A stretch of DNA of 30,995 bases from an uncultured Clostridia bacterium (GTDB taxonomy: Bacteria > Bacillota > Clostridia > Lachnospirales > CAG-274), in NCBI GenBank assembly GCA_910579745.1, contig CAJTVH010000037.1, forward strand, positions 1 through 30,995, in the 5' to 3' direction. A program made the position numbers and the translations under genes. How positions within the stretch are numbered: the stretch's first letter is position 1; each line of letters starts with the position of its first letter. Below are positions 1 to 8,955 of this stretch, piece by piece. The notes below the pieces were generated by a model. It was not told the DNA's origin, did no database searches, and saw only the letters and a list, made by a program, of their open reading frames with translations.

Positions 1-1166
1 TCTAAATCCGTTTTAATAGTATCCATAAATTCTTTGTTATCGGACATATCTCTTTGCCATTCAAGAATTTGACGAAGCCACGAAAGTTTAGCTTCCTCGG
101 AATTTTCTTCCGTCCCCGTTTTGCCCTCTTTATATTTCCAGTGAGCGGCAATACCATACTCAGCGATACGATGCATTTCCCACGTCCTTATCTGAATCTC
201 AAAAGGCTCCCCCTCTGGTCCAATAAGCGTATTATGGAGAGATTGATACATATTAGCTTTGGGCATAGCTATATAATCTTTAAATCTGCTTTGAATAGGC
301 TTATACATTTCATGCACTATGCCAAGAACTTCATAACAGTCCTTAACAGTGTCCACAATAACCCTTACGGCAAATAAATCATAAATTTGGTCAAGAGTTT
401 TTGTTTGGTTAAGCATTTTTTTATATATGCTGAAAAAATGCTTCGGTCTTCCCGCGATTTCGCATTTAATGTTATTCTCATCACATTTGTCTTTAAGTTC
501 TTTAACAATTTTTCCCACATATTCCTCTCGTTCCGATTGTTTTCTTTTAATTTTATCAGCAAGGTCATAATAAGCGTCAGGGTCTAAATATCGTAACGAT
601 AAATCCTCAAGCTCCGTTTTTATTTTCGAGATACCAAGCCGGTGAGCTAAAGGGGCGTAAATATCAAGAGTTTCCTGAGCTTTTTCCTTTTGTTTTTCAG
701 GGCTCATATATTTAAGAGTACGCATATTGTGAAGCCTGTCAGAAATTTTAATAATAAGAACACGAATATCTTTCGCCATCGCCAGAAACATTTTTCTATA
801 GTTTTCCGCCTGCATTTCCTCTTTCGAGGAGTACTCAATTTTTTCAAGTTTAGTAACGCCATCTACCAATAAAGTTACTTCCTCGCTAAAAAGTCTTGTA
901 ATATCATCGCAAGAATATATGGTATCCTCAACAACGTCATGAAGAATCCCCGCTACAATCGATTCTATATCAAGCTCCAAATCAGCGAGTATAACCGCTA
1001 CGCAAAGGGGATGTATAATATAAGGTTCTCCGGATTTTCTAAGCTGGTCGCCATGAGCCTCTCTCGCTAAAAGATACGCTTTCTCAACCATCGAAAAATC
1101 ATTTGACGGATGGTATCTTTTCATTTTATTAATCAGTTCTTCATATAGCTTCTCACATTGCTCCAT
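1..1166 (-). CDS. relA: Bifunctional (p)ppGpp synthetase/hydrolase RelA/SpoT (Rel), 3' end outside window
   Basis: Makes and degrades the stringent-response alarmone (p)ppGpp in the cytoplasm. About 388 N-terminal residues are visible from an ATG at 1166, preceded by GGGGAGTGG; the reading frame is open to the window edge, so the C-terminal TGS and ACT regions lie outside. The hydrolase HD domain is present (LHDVVEDT, His76-Asp77 and Glu80-Asp81). The synthetase domain carries RFKDYIAMPK (about 294-303), YQSLHNT and EIQIRT. The R-x-K-D form of the synthetase motif is the one found in bifunctional Rel/SpoT enzymes, whereas synthetase-only RelA has E-x-D-D. This and the intact HD residues predict both activities. 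The gene is monocistronic as far as can be seen; its promoter is not obvious, with only a weak TTGTAG-16-TATTTT candidate upstream. Family assignment is certain; the gene symbol follows the Firmicutes convention. Confidence 0.96.
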   Translation of the reverse strand, partial: MEQCEKLYEELINKMKRYHPSNDFSMVEKAYLLAREAHGDQLRKSGEPYIIHPLCVAVILADLELDIESIVAGILHDVVEDTIYSCDDITRLFSEEVTLLVDGVTKLEKIEYSSKEEMQAENYRKMFLAMAKDIRVLIIKISDRLHNMRTLKYMSPEKQKEKAQETLDIYAPLAHRLGISKIKTELEDLSLRYLDPDAYYDLADKIKRKQSEREEYVGKIVKELKDKCDENNIKCEIAGRPKHFFSIYKKMLNQTKTLDQIYDLFAVRVIVDTVKDCYEVLGIVHEMYKPIQSRFKDYIAMPKANMYQSLHNTLIGPEGEPFEIQIRTWEMHRIAEYGIAAHWKYKEGKTGTEENSEEAKLSWLRQILEWQRDMSDNKEFMDTIKTDL

Positions 1167-1469
1167 AAAAACCACTCCCCTGTAAAATATCACAATATAA
1201 AGAAATAAAAGGTTTTATAAAAACCATAAAATATTAATTTTTTATTTTTCTACAACACATTCCAAAACCGTAATATAGAGAAAAATCACAAAAAACTTTA
1301 AAACGCGTTTACTTTTCACGGATATTTCCTCAACAGCTTTCAGGTACGCCGTAGAACAAAACAAATATTTAAAAAATTAATTCTATACAACTTATTATAA
1401 TTACTATCGACAATAATTTCAAGACAGAATTGCGCTTAAGATAATTTTTTTCATAAATATAACTTTAGA
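1167..1469. other. AT-rich intergenic region upstream of rel
   Basis: No gene is supported here. Around 1338-1354 there is TTTCAGGTACGCCGTA, which resembles the terminal inverted repeat of the MITE family found at 9287, 21308 and 23342 (TTTTCAGATACGCCC). A second weak look-alike, CGAATACGCCTTAAA, lies near 1635. Neither has a convincing partner, so at most these are decayed element ends. Confidence 0.35.
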
Positions 1470-1520
1470 GCAAAAAATTAGAAAGGTTATTTAAAAATAT
1501 AAATTTTTAAACAGCCTTTC
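1470..1520 (-). terminator. Rho-independent terminator for the arsR-cadA operon
   Basis: An 18-bp imperfect stem has arms at 1481-1498 and 1503-1520, a 4-nt loop, a GAAAGG/CCTTTC base and an A/T-rich upper part. Read on the minus strand it is followed by TAATTTTTT. It lies about 165 nt beyond the ATPase stop codon and no other gene intervenes. Confidence 0.6.
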
Positions 1521-1683
1521 CAAATATTTTAAATAAGCGTAAAATTTAGGAAAACAATAAATCAAGGTGTATATAAAAACTCTTTAACGATTGTTAGTCA
1601 TTTGAATAATAAGCTTTACAAGAATAACTCGAATACGCCTTAAAAATATTAAATTTAATTATATCTTAATAAACAAATATATT

Positions 1684-4020
1684 TTATTTTTTTCTCATTG
1701 AATTTAAAACAGCAAGCAAAGCCACTCCAACATCAGCGAAAACAGCAAGCCACATTGTGGCGAATCCAAAAGCGGCTAATATAAGTACAATAAATTTAAC
1801 CACAAGAACAAATCCTATATTTTGTTTTATAATGTTTAACGTATTTTTAGAAATCCTAATCGCGTCGTCTATTTTTGAAAGCTCATCATTCATAATAACA
1901 ATATCAGCCGCCTCAATAGCCGCGTCAGAACCGACTCCTCCCATTGCCGCCCCAACATCCGCCATAGCTAAAACAGGAGCGTCGTTTATTCCATCGCCAA
2001 CAAAAAGAACTTTTCCAGATTTATTTTTAGCCATAATTTCCTCAAGCTTTTCCACTTTGTTTTGAGGAAGCATATCAGAATAAATCTCGTCAATAGAAAG
2101 TTTTCTAGCGACATTCACAGCGGTCTCTTTTTTATCTCCTGTAAGCATTATTGTTTTTAAGCCTCTCTCTTTAAGCTTTTTAATAGCTGAAAAACTGTCT
2201 TCTTTTATAGTATCGCATACTAAAATCTCGCCTGAAAACTCATTGTCATAAGAAACAAAAATATTTGTGTCATCCGTAAACTCCTCAAAAGCGTTAATAT
2301 TGTATTTTTTCATAAGCTTAAAATTACCGACAATAATTTTTTTCCCCTCAATTTCTCCTACAATACCATAACCACCTATCTCCTCAAAATTCAAAACCTC
2401 AAAACAATCTTTTCCGAAATCAGCCTCATATTTAGTGACAACAGCCTTGGCAACAGGATGATTAGACAATTTCTCAACACTATACGCAAGTTTCATAAAA
2501 GTCTTTTCATCCATATTCCTTGTAAGTATTTTTTCAACAGAAAAAACCCCTTTTGTAATAGTTCCCGTTTTATCGAAAACAACTGTTCTAACTTCGCGCA
2601 TAGTCTGTAAATAAGAGCTTCCTTTTATGAGTATACCTCTTTTTGAGGCATATCCTATTCCACTGAAAAAACCGAGAGGAATAGAAATAATTAAAGCGCA
2701 CGGACAAGATGAAACAAGAAAAATCAGCGCTCTTTCAAGCCATTGTCCAAAGGTTTCAAAACCCATAATAAGTGTAGGAAATAAGGCGATGATGGCCGCT
2801 GATAAAACAACTGCCGGGGAATAAATTTTCGCGAATTTAGTGATAAAATTTTCGGTCTTTGACTTTTTGCTTCCCGCGTTTTCCACAAGATTTAAAATCT
2901 TTGAGACAGTAGAACTCTCATATTTTTTCACAGCTTTAACTTTAAGTACTCCGCTTTGGTTTATAGAACCGCTTAACACCTCATCGCCCTCTGATACAGA
3001 CTTTGGCAAACTTTCGCCTATCAAAGCCGACATATCGATAAAAGAATTGCCCTCCGAGATAATTCCGTCAACAGGCACTTTATCACCGGCCTTAACTACT
3101 ATAATATCACCTATCTCAACATCTTGAGGCTTGACTATTCTTACATCTTCACCATCAACAACAGTAGTCGTTTCCGGCACTATGTTCATAAGCCCTTTAA
3201 TAGACTTTCTCGATTTTTCCACAGCTCGGTCTTGGAAAAACTCTCCTAACTGATAAAATATCATAACGGCTACAGCCTCATTATATTCTTTTATAAAAAA
3301 TGCGCAAAAAGTCGCAATAAACATTAAAAACTTCTCATCAAAAATCTGACCTTTAGTTATATTCAGCAAAGCGCTCCAAATAACGTCATAACCTGTTATT
3401 AGATAGGCCGCTATAAATAAAGTTAAATTTATATAGTCTGGCATATCAATAATTATTCCCATAGCGAATAATACTAAACCAACCGAAAGTCTCACCAGTT
3501 TAACGGTAGCGCCATTTCTTATCTCTTCCTCAAAATCTTCTTTTAATTCTCTTTCAAAAACTTTAACTTCGGGTTCGATTTTTTTGACTATTTCCGTAAC
3601 TTCATCAATAATCCTTTTTTTATCCTTTAAATTTTTAAACCTAATAACAATTTCTTTATTCATAAAGTTAAGAGAAGCGTCCTGTACCTTTTCTATTTTT
3701 TTTACGCTTTCCTCAATTTTCATTCCACAATGAGCGCAGTTTAATCCTTCAAAACCAATTGTAAAAAACTTTTTCGGATTTTTTTCTTTATTTTTTTCAT
3801 AAACGTTTACTGTAGGCTCAAATTTTTTAACTATATTCACAATTTCATTTACGACAATATTCTTATCTTTAATATTTTTTAGTTTTATACTAATTTCCTT
3901 ATTCATAAAATTAAGATAAGCCTCGTCAATCTTGTCAAGTTTTTTTACATTTTCCTCAATTTTTTCCGCGCAATGAGCACAATTTAACCCATCAAGTTTA
4001 AACTCAACATCACTCTTCAT
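1684..4020 (-). CDS. cadA: Heavy-metal P1B-type ATPase (Zn/Cd/Pb exporter, CadA/ZntA type)
   Basis: Membrane pump that exports divalent soft metals using ATP; 778 residues. Two N-terminal heavy-metal-associated domains each carry GLNCAHC (Cys14/17 and Cys95/98). The transport core has the SSCPCAL ion motif (Cys439, Cys441), the phosphorylation site DKTGT (Asp483), the nucleotide-binding His-Pro (521-522) and GDGINDAP (about 675-682). The last two membrane helices contain VVKFIVLIL and FADVGVALLAVLN; the paired Lys and Asp there are characteristic of the Zn/Cd/Pb subgroup rather than Cu pumps. I chose the ATG at 4020 because AGGAGC sits just upstream and the first HMA domain begins right after it; an upstream in-frame start would add 41 residues with no family similarity. 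The start overlaps the end of the ArsR gene, implying translational coupling and control by that metal sensor. Zn, Cd and Pb cannot be separated from sequence alone. Confidence 0.95.
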   Translation of the reverse strand: MKSDVEFKLDGLNCAHCAEKIEENVKKLDKIDEAYLNFMNKEISIKLKNIKDKNIVVNEIVNIVKKFEPTVNVYEKNKEKNPKKFFTIGFEGLNCAHCGMKIEESVKKIEKVQDASLNFMNKEIVIRFKNLKDKKRIIDEVTEIVKKIEPEVKVFERELKEDFEEEIRNGATVKLVRLSVGLVLFAMGIIIDMPDYINLTLFIAAYLITGYDVIWSALLNITKGQIFDEKFLMFIATFCAFFIKEYNEAVAVMIFYQLGEFFQDRAVEKSRKSIKGLMNIVPETTTVVDGEDVRIVKPQDVEIGDIIVVKAGDKVPVDGIISEGNSFIDMSALIGESLPKSVSEGDEVLSGSINQSGVLKVKAVKKYESSTVSKILNLVENAGSKKSKTENFITKFAKIYSPAVVLSAAIIALFPTLIMGFETFGQWLERALIFLVSSCPCALIISIPLGFFSGIGYASKRGILIKGSSYLQTMREVRTVVFDKTGTITKGVFSVEKILTRNMDEKTFMKLAYSVEKLSNHPVAKAVVTKYEADFGKDCFEVLNFEEIGGYGIVGEIEGKKIIVGNFKLMKKYNINAFEEFTDDTNIFVSYDNEFSGEILVCDTIKEDSFSAIKKLKERGLKTIMLTGDKKETAVNVARKLSIDEIYSDMLPQNKVEKLEEIMAKNKSGKVLFVGDGINDAPVLAMADVGAAMGGVGSDAAIEAADIVIMNDELSKIDDAIRISKNTLNIIKQNIGFVLVVKFIVLILAAFGFATMWLAVFADVGVALLAVLNSMRKK

Positions 4021-4398
4021 ATAAATCAGCTCCTTTTTTATGAATAATATGACACATACTTTGCTGTAAAAGCAAATTGACATGTTCATCGTCAAGTGAA
4101 TAAATAACTGCTTTGCCTTCTTTTCTGAATTTAACAAGGTCATTTTGCCTTAAAACCCTTAACTGATGAGAAACGGCGGATTGAGTCATATCAAGAGCTT
4201 CCACCAAATCCCCGACACACATTTCCCCTCCCAATAAAGCGTATAAAATTTTTATTCTGGTAGAATCACCAAAAACCTTAAAAAAATCAGCAATATCATA
4301 AATAAGCTCTTCCGATAAACTTTCTTTTTTACTCTTTCAACAACATCCTTATGCACACAAGTACAAATTTCACAAAAATCAGAAATCTTTTCCCTCAT
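4010..4398 (-). CDS. ArsR/SmtB-family metal-sensing repressor (CadC/CzrA-like), frame interrupted at an A AAA AAG heptamer
   Basis: Winged-helix repressor expected to leave DNA when it binds metal. From the ATG at 4398 the first frame reads MREKISDFCEICTCVHK to about codon 26. The rest (LSEELIYDIADFF, then the HTH with SAVSHQLRVLRQ, then SLDDEHVNLLLQQ) lies in the -1 frame and ends at 4010. A one-base shift in the A-run at 4325-4330 joins them into a normal-length sensor of about 128 residues. The zero frame there reads GTA AAA AAG, exactly the slippery heptamer A AAA AAG, and slipping back one base gives the correct downstream frame. Metal ligands look intact: N-terminal Cys-x2-Cys-x-Cys, a Cys in CVGDL, and an alpha-5 site Asp-x-His-x10-His-x2-His. 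Without the shift, only a 74-residue piece starting at an internal ATG (4234) would keep the HTH. A homopolymer sequencing error or a true loss are the alternatives. It is the first gene of the operon and overlaps the ATPase by 11 nt. Confidence 0.85.
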
Positions 4399-4431
4399 AT
4401 TAGAATCCCCCCCATAACAAACATTATATTA

Positions 4432-4447
4432 ATGAGCATATATTCAT
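4432..4447. promoter_or_regulatory. Second imperfect palindrome in the arsR leader
   Basis: ATGAGCATATATTCAT is an imperfect inverted repeat (outer ATGA/TCAT) lying between the arsR transcription start and its ATG. It resembles a degenerate copy of the operator at 4490. Between the two lies a perfect 6-bp stem, AGAGGT/ACCTCT with a 7-nt loop (4465-4483). Function as a secondary repressor site or leader hairpin is inferred. Confidence 0.4.
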
Positions 4448-4489
4448 ATATTAATTTTTATAAAAGAGGTCATATAAACCTCTATATAA

Positions 4490-4513
4490 ATATATGAACA
4501 TTTATTCATATAT
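4490..4513. promoter_or_regulatory. Probable metal-sensor operator
   Basis: A 24-bp inverted repeat reads ATATATGAACA-TT-TATTCATATAT. It matches the long imperfect palindromes with ATGAA/TTCAT cores bound by CadC/CzrA/SmtB-family repressors. It sits directly downstream of the -10 box, over the predicted start of transcription, where a bound repressor would block the promoter. Confidence 0.75.
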
Positions 4514-4517
4514 CTAT

Positions 4518-4546
4518 ATAATATACATTTTTTAATCTCTTGTCAA
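4518..4546 (-). promoter_or_regulatory. SigmaA-type promoter of arsR-cadA
   Basis: TTGACA (4546-4541), a 17-nt spacer and TATTAT (4523-4518) on the minus strand. It is a near-consensus housekeeping promoter and overlaps no gene. Transcription would start near 4511, within the operator. Confidence 0.8.
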
Positions 4547-4588
4547 TAGCTTTTTATTAAAAATTATATTAAACTAAAAAAAAGATAG

Positions 4589-4618
4589 TTGTCACAAATT
4601 ACATAAATATGTTATAAT
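4589..4618 (+). promoter_or_regulatory. SigmaA-type promoter of the hybrid histidine kinase gene
   Basis: TTGTCA (4589-4594), an 18-nt spacer and TATAAT (4613-4618), 25 nt upstream of the ATG. It is divergent from the arsR promoter, with about 40 nt between the two -35 boxes. Confidence 0.65.
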
Positions 4619-4643
4619 AATAAAAAAAATATGCGGGTGTATT

Positions 4644-7586
4644 ATGAGAAAAAATAATTTACAATTAAAATCAACTTTTTTAATCATTATAGTATTAGTT
4701 TTGTTAATTATAAGTGTATTTTATTACATAAGCGATATACGGAAATCTCTTTGGAAACAAACTGTTTCGGAAATTCTTGAGGTGACTTCTCAAGGTAGCC
4801 ACGCTTTTGAGCTTTATATTGAGAAAGATATGCAAATACTTAATCGAATTGAAAAGCACCTTTCCTTAGATAGCTCTAAAAATAAGACTTCTATAATAAA
4901 CACTATAAAAGCTTTCAAAGATTTAGACGTTGCTTTCACGGTTATTGATTTAGATAACGGTATAATGTACGGTAAAAATATTAATAACATTAGAAAAATA
5001 AGCTCAGATAAATTAAAATCATACGCGAGTTTTTCCGCTAAAGGAGTGAGAGAACCCTATGATGATGAATATACGGGACAAAAAGTAATTGGATGTTATC
5101 AACGGTTTACATTCGCGGACGGAACTCACGGAATTGTTCAGGTAAAAAGACCAGTATCCGTTGTGGCTGATGAGTTTATGCTTTCCTTTTATAATAACTC
5201 GGGATTTTCTTATATAGCTAACGCGCGGGGAGATATTTTGGTACGTTCCTCGCATAAAAACAGTAAAGATACTTTTTCCAATATTTTAGATGTAATTGAA
5301 CTTTCAGGAAACAGCAAAGAAGATATACAGGCGTTTAACGAAAGTATATCTATGAAAAAAGAAGGCGCTATACGACTTATTTTTAATGGTGAGGAAAATT
5401 TATTCGCTTTTACACCTGTCAAAGGTGCTGATGAATGGTATTTAATCGCTATCGTGCCTGATTCTGTCATTATGAAACACGCTAATGAGATTTTAAAAAG
5501 CTCCCGGTCATTTATTTTTTTATTTGGCGGTGTTTTTATTGTAGTTGGATTATTTATCTATATGGAAAGACTCTCCAGAAAAAAACTTATGGAAAAAGAA
5601 GGAGACGTTCAATATCGTGAACAGCTTTTTAATATTTTGGCCAATAACACAAATGACGTATTTTTGATGTTCTCAGCCAATAATCATACTGTTGAGTATA
5701 TAAGCCCTAATGTTGAGCGTGTATTAGGAATATCTCCGGAAGAAATAAAAAACGATATTAAAATACTGGAAAAGTATTCTTCTGATAATAACGATAATAA
5801 CGAACTTATAAATGAAGATTTAATGGATAATTTAGAAATCGGAAATTCTATCATATGCGAGAAAGAACGAATCCATAGAAAAAACAAAGAATGCAGATGG
5901 TTTATGGAAACTATTTACAAAACGTCTATAAATAATTCCGAGCGATTTGTAGCCGTTTTATCAGACAGAACACATGAGGAACAAAGAAAACAAGTTCTAA
6001 AAGAAGCGTTAGAAATCGCGAAAACTGCCAACGAGTCTAAAAGTGTCTTTTTAAGTAATATGAGTCATGATATTCGTACTCCTATGAACGCTATAGTAGG
6101 GTTATCGACACTTTTGCAGCGAGACGCTCACGACACTGAAAAAGTAAAGGAATATACTCGAAAAATCACAGCCTCAAGCCAGCATTTGCTTGGGTTAATT
6201 AATGATATCCTTGATATGAGTAAAATTGAGAGTGGTAAAGCTACTTTAAATATTTCCGAAATAAGTCTCGCCGAAATTATAGATGAATTGGGAATAATGA
6301 TACAACCGCAGGCTAAAGCTAAAAATCAAAAATTTAAAATAGACGTATACGATGTTTGTAACGAGGAAGTATTGGGGGACCAGCTTCGTATAAATCAGAT
6401 ACTGATTAATATTTTATCAAACGCTGTAAAATATACTCCCGTAGGTGGTAATATTGAAATGACTGTTCGTCAGCTTCCGCAATACTCAAAAAATTATGCA
6501 CGTTTTCATTTTATAGTTAAAGATAATGGAATTGGTATGTCAAAAGAATATTTAGAAACTATCTTCCAGCCTTTCACTCGAGAAGACACAAAAAAAACTT
6601 TAAACATACAAGGAACAGGGCTTGGAATGGCAATTACTAAGAATCTTGTGGATTTAATGGGAGGCACAATAGAGGTAACGAGCGAAATTAATAAAGGAAC
6701 TACTTTTATAGTGGACTTAGAGCTGAGAATTAAAGAACAGGACATAGATCCTGATTTTTGGAAAAAACATAATGTTACCAATTTGCTGGTTGTAGATGAC
6801 GATGAGGAAATATGCGTAGGTATAAAAAATATAATGGCCGGTACTGGAGTAAATATGCAATACGCTCTTGGCGGTCAAATTGCCATTAAAATGACAGAAA
6901 ACGCCAAGGCTGATGGCAAAGGATTTGATTTAGTCCTTATTGATTGGCAAATGCCAGATATAAGCGGAATTGAAACAGCGCGCCGTATTAGAAAAATCGT
7001 TCCATCCAATGTTCCGATTATGATACTTACGGCATATGATATAAATAGGATAGAACAAGAGGGTATGGAGGCTGGTATCGACGGATTTTTACAAAAACCT
7101 TTTTTCTTAAGTAATTTCAAACTTACTATGGACAATCTAAAATCGGGAAATACCATAGAGAATAAAGATAATAATAATAAAATCAATGAAGATAATGAAA
7201 TTTTATCGGGAAAAAATATTCTCGCCGCTGAGGATATTGAGCTAAATATGGAAATTCTTCAAGAGTTGCTAAAAACAGCCGGTGCTACTTGCGATTGGGC
7301 AAATAACGGCAAAGAAGCCTTAGAAAAATTTGAACAGTCTCCTCCTGGATTTTATGATGTAATTTTGATGGATGTTCAAATGCCTGTAATGAACGGGTAT
7401 GAAGCGACTAAAGCTATACGTAATTGTTATCATCCGCAAGCAAAAACAATTCCTATTATCGCTATGACAGCTAACGCTTTTTCAGAAGACGTTAAAGAAG
7501 CCCTCAACTCAGGTATGAATAAACATGTGGCAAAACCAATTGATATAGAACATCTAAAAACAGTTATAAAAGATGTTTTGGCTTAA
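4644..7586 (+). CDS. Hybrid sensor histidine kinase: Cache-like sensor, PAS, HisKA/HATPase, two receivers
   Basis: Membrane-bound hybrid kinase of 980 residues that should phosphorylate its own receivers. In order: transmembrane helix 11-29; extracytoplasmic region 30-288 resembling a double-Cache sensor; second helix about 290-306; PAS domain about 325-445; HisKA with NMSHDIRTPMN (phospho-acceptor His475); HATPase with N box NILSNAVKYTP (Asn593), DNGIGM (627-632) and GTGLGM (657-662); receiver 1 (Asp719/720, phospho-acceptor Asp767 in IDWQMPD, Lys818); receiver 2 (Glu863/Asp864, phospho-acceptor Asp910 in LMDVQMPVMNG, Lys964). Both receivers keep all catalytic residues. No HPt or DNA-binding output domain is present, so the phosphate probably passes to an HPt protein or regulator encoded elsewhere. 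It stands alone between its own promoter and a terminator. The ligand is unknown. The RBS is weak (GCGGGTGT). Confidence 0.93.
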   Translation: MRKNNLQLKSTFLIIIVLVLLIISVFYYISDIRKSLWKQTVSEILEVTSQGSHAFELYIEKDMQILNRIEKHLSLDSSKNKTSIINTIKAFKDLDVAFTVIDLDNGIMYGKNINNIRKISSDKLKSYASFSAKGVREPYDDEYTGQKVIGCYQRFTFADGTHGIVQVKRPVSVVADEFMLSFYNNSGFSYIANARGDILVRSSHKNSKDTFSNILDVIELSGNSKEDIQAFNESISMKKEGAIRLIFNGEENLFAFTPVKGADEWYLIAIVPDSVIMKHANEILKSSRSFIFLFGGVFIVVGLFIYMERLSRKKLMEKEGDVQYREQLFNILANNTNDVFLMFSANNHTVEYISPNVERVLGISPEEIKNDIKILEKYSSDNNDNNELINEDLMDNLEIGNSIICEKERIHRKNKECRWFMETIYKTSINNSERFVAVLSDRTHEEQRKQVLKEALEIAKTANESKSVFLSNMSHDIRTPMNAIVGLSTLLQRDAHDTEKVKEYTRKITASSQHLLGLINDILDMSKIESGKATLNISEISLAEIIDELGIMIQPQAKAKNQKFKIDVYDVCNEEVLGDQLRINQILINILSNAVKYTPVGGNIEMTVRQLPQYSKNYARFHFIVKDNGIGMSKEYLETIFQPFTREDTKKTLNIQGTGLGMAITKNLVDLMGGTIEVTSEINKGTTFIVDLELRIKEQDIDPDFWKKHNVTNLLVVDDDEEICVGIKNIMAGTGVNMQYALGGQIAIKMTENAKADGKGFDLVLIDWQMPDISGIETARRIRKIVPSNVPIMILTAYDINRIEQEGMEAGIDGFLQKPFFLSNFKLTMDNLKSGNTIENKDNNNKINEDNEILSGKNILAAEDIELNMEILQELLKTAGATCDWANNGKEALEKFEQSPPGFYDVILMDVQMPVMNGYEATKAIRNCYHPQAKTIPIIAMTANAFSEDVKEALNSGMNKHVAKPIDIEHLKTVIKDVLA

Positions 7587-7756
7587 ATATATATACATTT
7601 TCCAGCTCAAAAATCTTAAAAAACAAAGTTTGGATATTGAAATACTTCACCGCTTTGTGATAATATTTCTTTCGCTGAAAATTTATACTATATTATTTAC
7701 ATAGTTTTAGCAAAAGTTATATAATTTTTATATATTTTTTTATAAGTAAACTTGAG

Positions 7757-7800
7757 AAAAATAGGAAACTTTTAAGTTATTAAAAACTTCCTATTTTTTT
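7757..7800. terminator. Bidirectional terminator between the convergent kinase and gerAC genes
   Basis: Arms AAAATAGGAAACTTTTAA and TTAAAAACTTCCTATTTT form a long stem with two mismatches. It is flanked by a T-run on the plus strand and by TTTTTCTC on the minus strand. It separates the two convergent genes. Confidence 0.8.
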
Positions 7801-7830
7801 TATGTTTTTAGGTATAAAAAAATATACAAT

Positions 7831-8955
7831 CTAATTAATCGTACCTGTTCCCTTTATAATTACGCTTATATTTTCAGAAAGTTCCATATCCTTAAATACG
7901 TTTTCCTCGCCAAATTTTTTGTACAAATCATTATCCTTTTTTCGGCAATACTCGCCAAGCCTTAAAACATCCACTTCCAATTCGTCTCTAAAAAAATCAA
8001 AACTGCTTCTTATATGCTTAGACACTATATCCTGATAAGATTTCTCAAGCTCGGATACAGGAACTTTCCCGTCTCTGTATTCCTCAACATCTCCCTCTAT
8101 CTCTACATTAATAACGCATTTAACCTTTCCGTTCTCTTCTTTAAATTTAATATCCGTATTTTTCTTATTTATCTTCAAAGGAACGTTTACACCATTAAAA
8201 CTGGTCACAATATCTGTTTCCATAATATCCTCCTTAATAATATTATACCCTTTTATAATATTCGGTCCACAGTATCCCTCAAGTCTATAATCCTTGATAA
8301 CAGCCATTCCATTAAACTCGATTTCACCGTCTTTTACCTCCATAATAGGTAAAATTGTCTCCCCTACTCCGCTTAAATCACTAAGTACATCTTGAAGAGT
8401 CTTTTTAAAAGTAAAATCAGTACTTTTTCTATTGTTATTAAAAAAAGCGTCGGTAAAAAATCCCGCTGTTTTTCTGTCACCCACATAGCCTTTTAAAATG
8501 TCTTCCGCTTTACCCTTTGTAAAACACACAATAACTTTTCGCCATATATCTTTATTTCTTTCAATAGCGTCAATAGCCTGTTTTGTCATCTCTCTGTCTT
8601 TTAGAATATCTTCTCCCAAAACACATAATTTAATCTGGCCAAAATCAAGCTTTCTGTCAGTTTTACTATCAATAGCTTTAACCGCCGACCATATCGTAGA
8701 ATCTGAATAACTTTCCACATAAGAATTTTCGTTTTCCTCTTCATCTCCGCCGTCTTTTCCGCCTTTTTCCTCAAATATATTGAGAGCCGGAACCTCAACA
8801 CATATATTAAATTTAGAATCCTTTGTTTTGTCAATCCCCATAGCGGTAACAAATCCTCGTTCCTCCGGCTCAAATTTATCCCAACACCCCGAAAAGATAA
8901 AAGAGCAGAAAATAACGACAACCATCATTTTAATTTTTTCTTTCCTTGTTCGCAA
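7831..8955 (-). CDS. gerAC: Spore germination receptor C subunit, Ger(x)C family lipoprotein
   Basis: C subunit of a GerA-type nutrient germinant receptor in the inner spore membrane; 374 residues. It begins with a basic stretch, a hydrophobic segment and the lipobox FSGC (Cys24), followed by WDKFEPEERGFVTAMGIDK, the conserved N-terminal signature of the Ger(x)C family. The C-terminal part is a soluble domain expected to lie outside the membrane. The start used is TTG at 8955 with GGTGA a few bases upstream; the in-frame ATG at 8928, behind AAGGAAAG, is a reasonable alternative and would still leave a signal peptide. It is normally directly behind gerAB; here 495 bp, including a MITE, separates them, so it may depend on read-through or its own promoter. 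Confidence 0.93.
   Translation of the reverse strand: MRTRKEKIKMMVVVIFCSFIFSGCWDKFEPEERGFVTAMGIDKTKDSKFNICVEVPALNIFEEKGGKDGGDEEENENSYVESYSDSTIWSAVKAIDSKTDRKLDFGQIKLCVLGEDILKDREMTKQAIDAIERNKDIWRKVIVCFTKGKAEDILKGYVGDRKTAGFFTDAFFNNNRKSTDFTFKKTLQDVLSDLSGVGETILPIMEVKDGEIEFNGMAVIKDYRLEGYCGPNIIKGYNIIKEDIMETDIVTSFNGVNVPLKINKKNTDIKFKEENGKVKCVINVEIEGDVEEYRDGKVPVSELEKSYQDIVSKHIRSSFDFFRDELEVDVLRLGEYCRKKDNDLYKKFGEENVFKDMELSENISVIIKGTGTIN

Noticed and set aside
54..377. 107-codon plus-strand frame at the left edge
   Set aside because: It lies antisense to the clearly conserved (p)ppGpp synthetase coding frame.
3979..4143. Upstream extension of the metal ATPase by 41 residues from an alternative start at 4143
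   Set aside because: It lies inside the ArsR coding region, has no family similarity, and a good RBS with ATG at 4020 directly precedes the first metal-binding domain.
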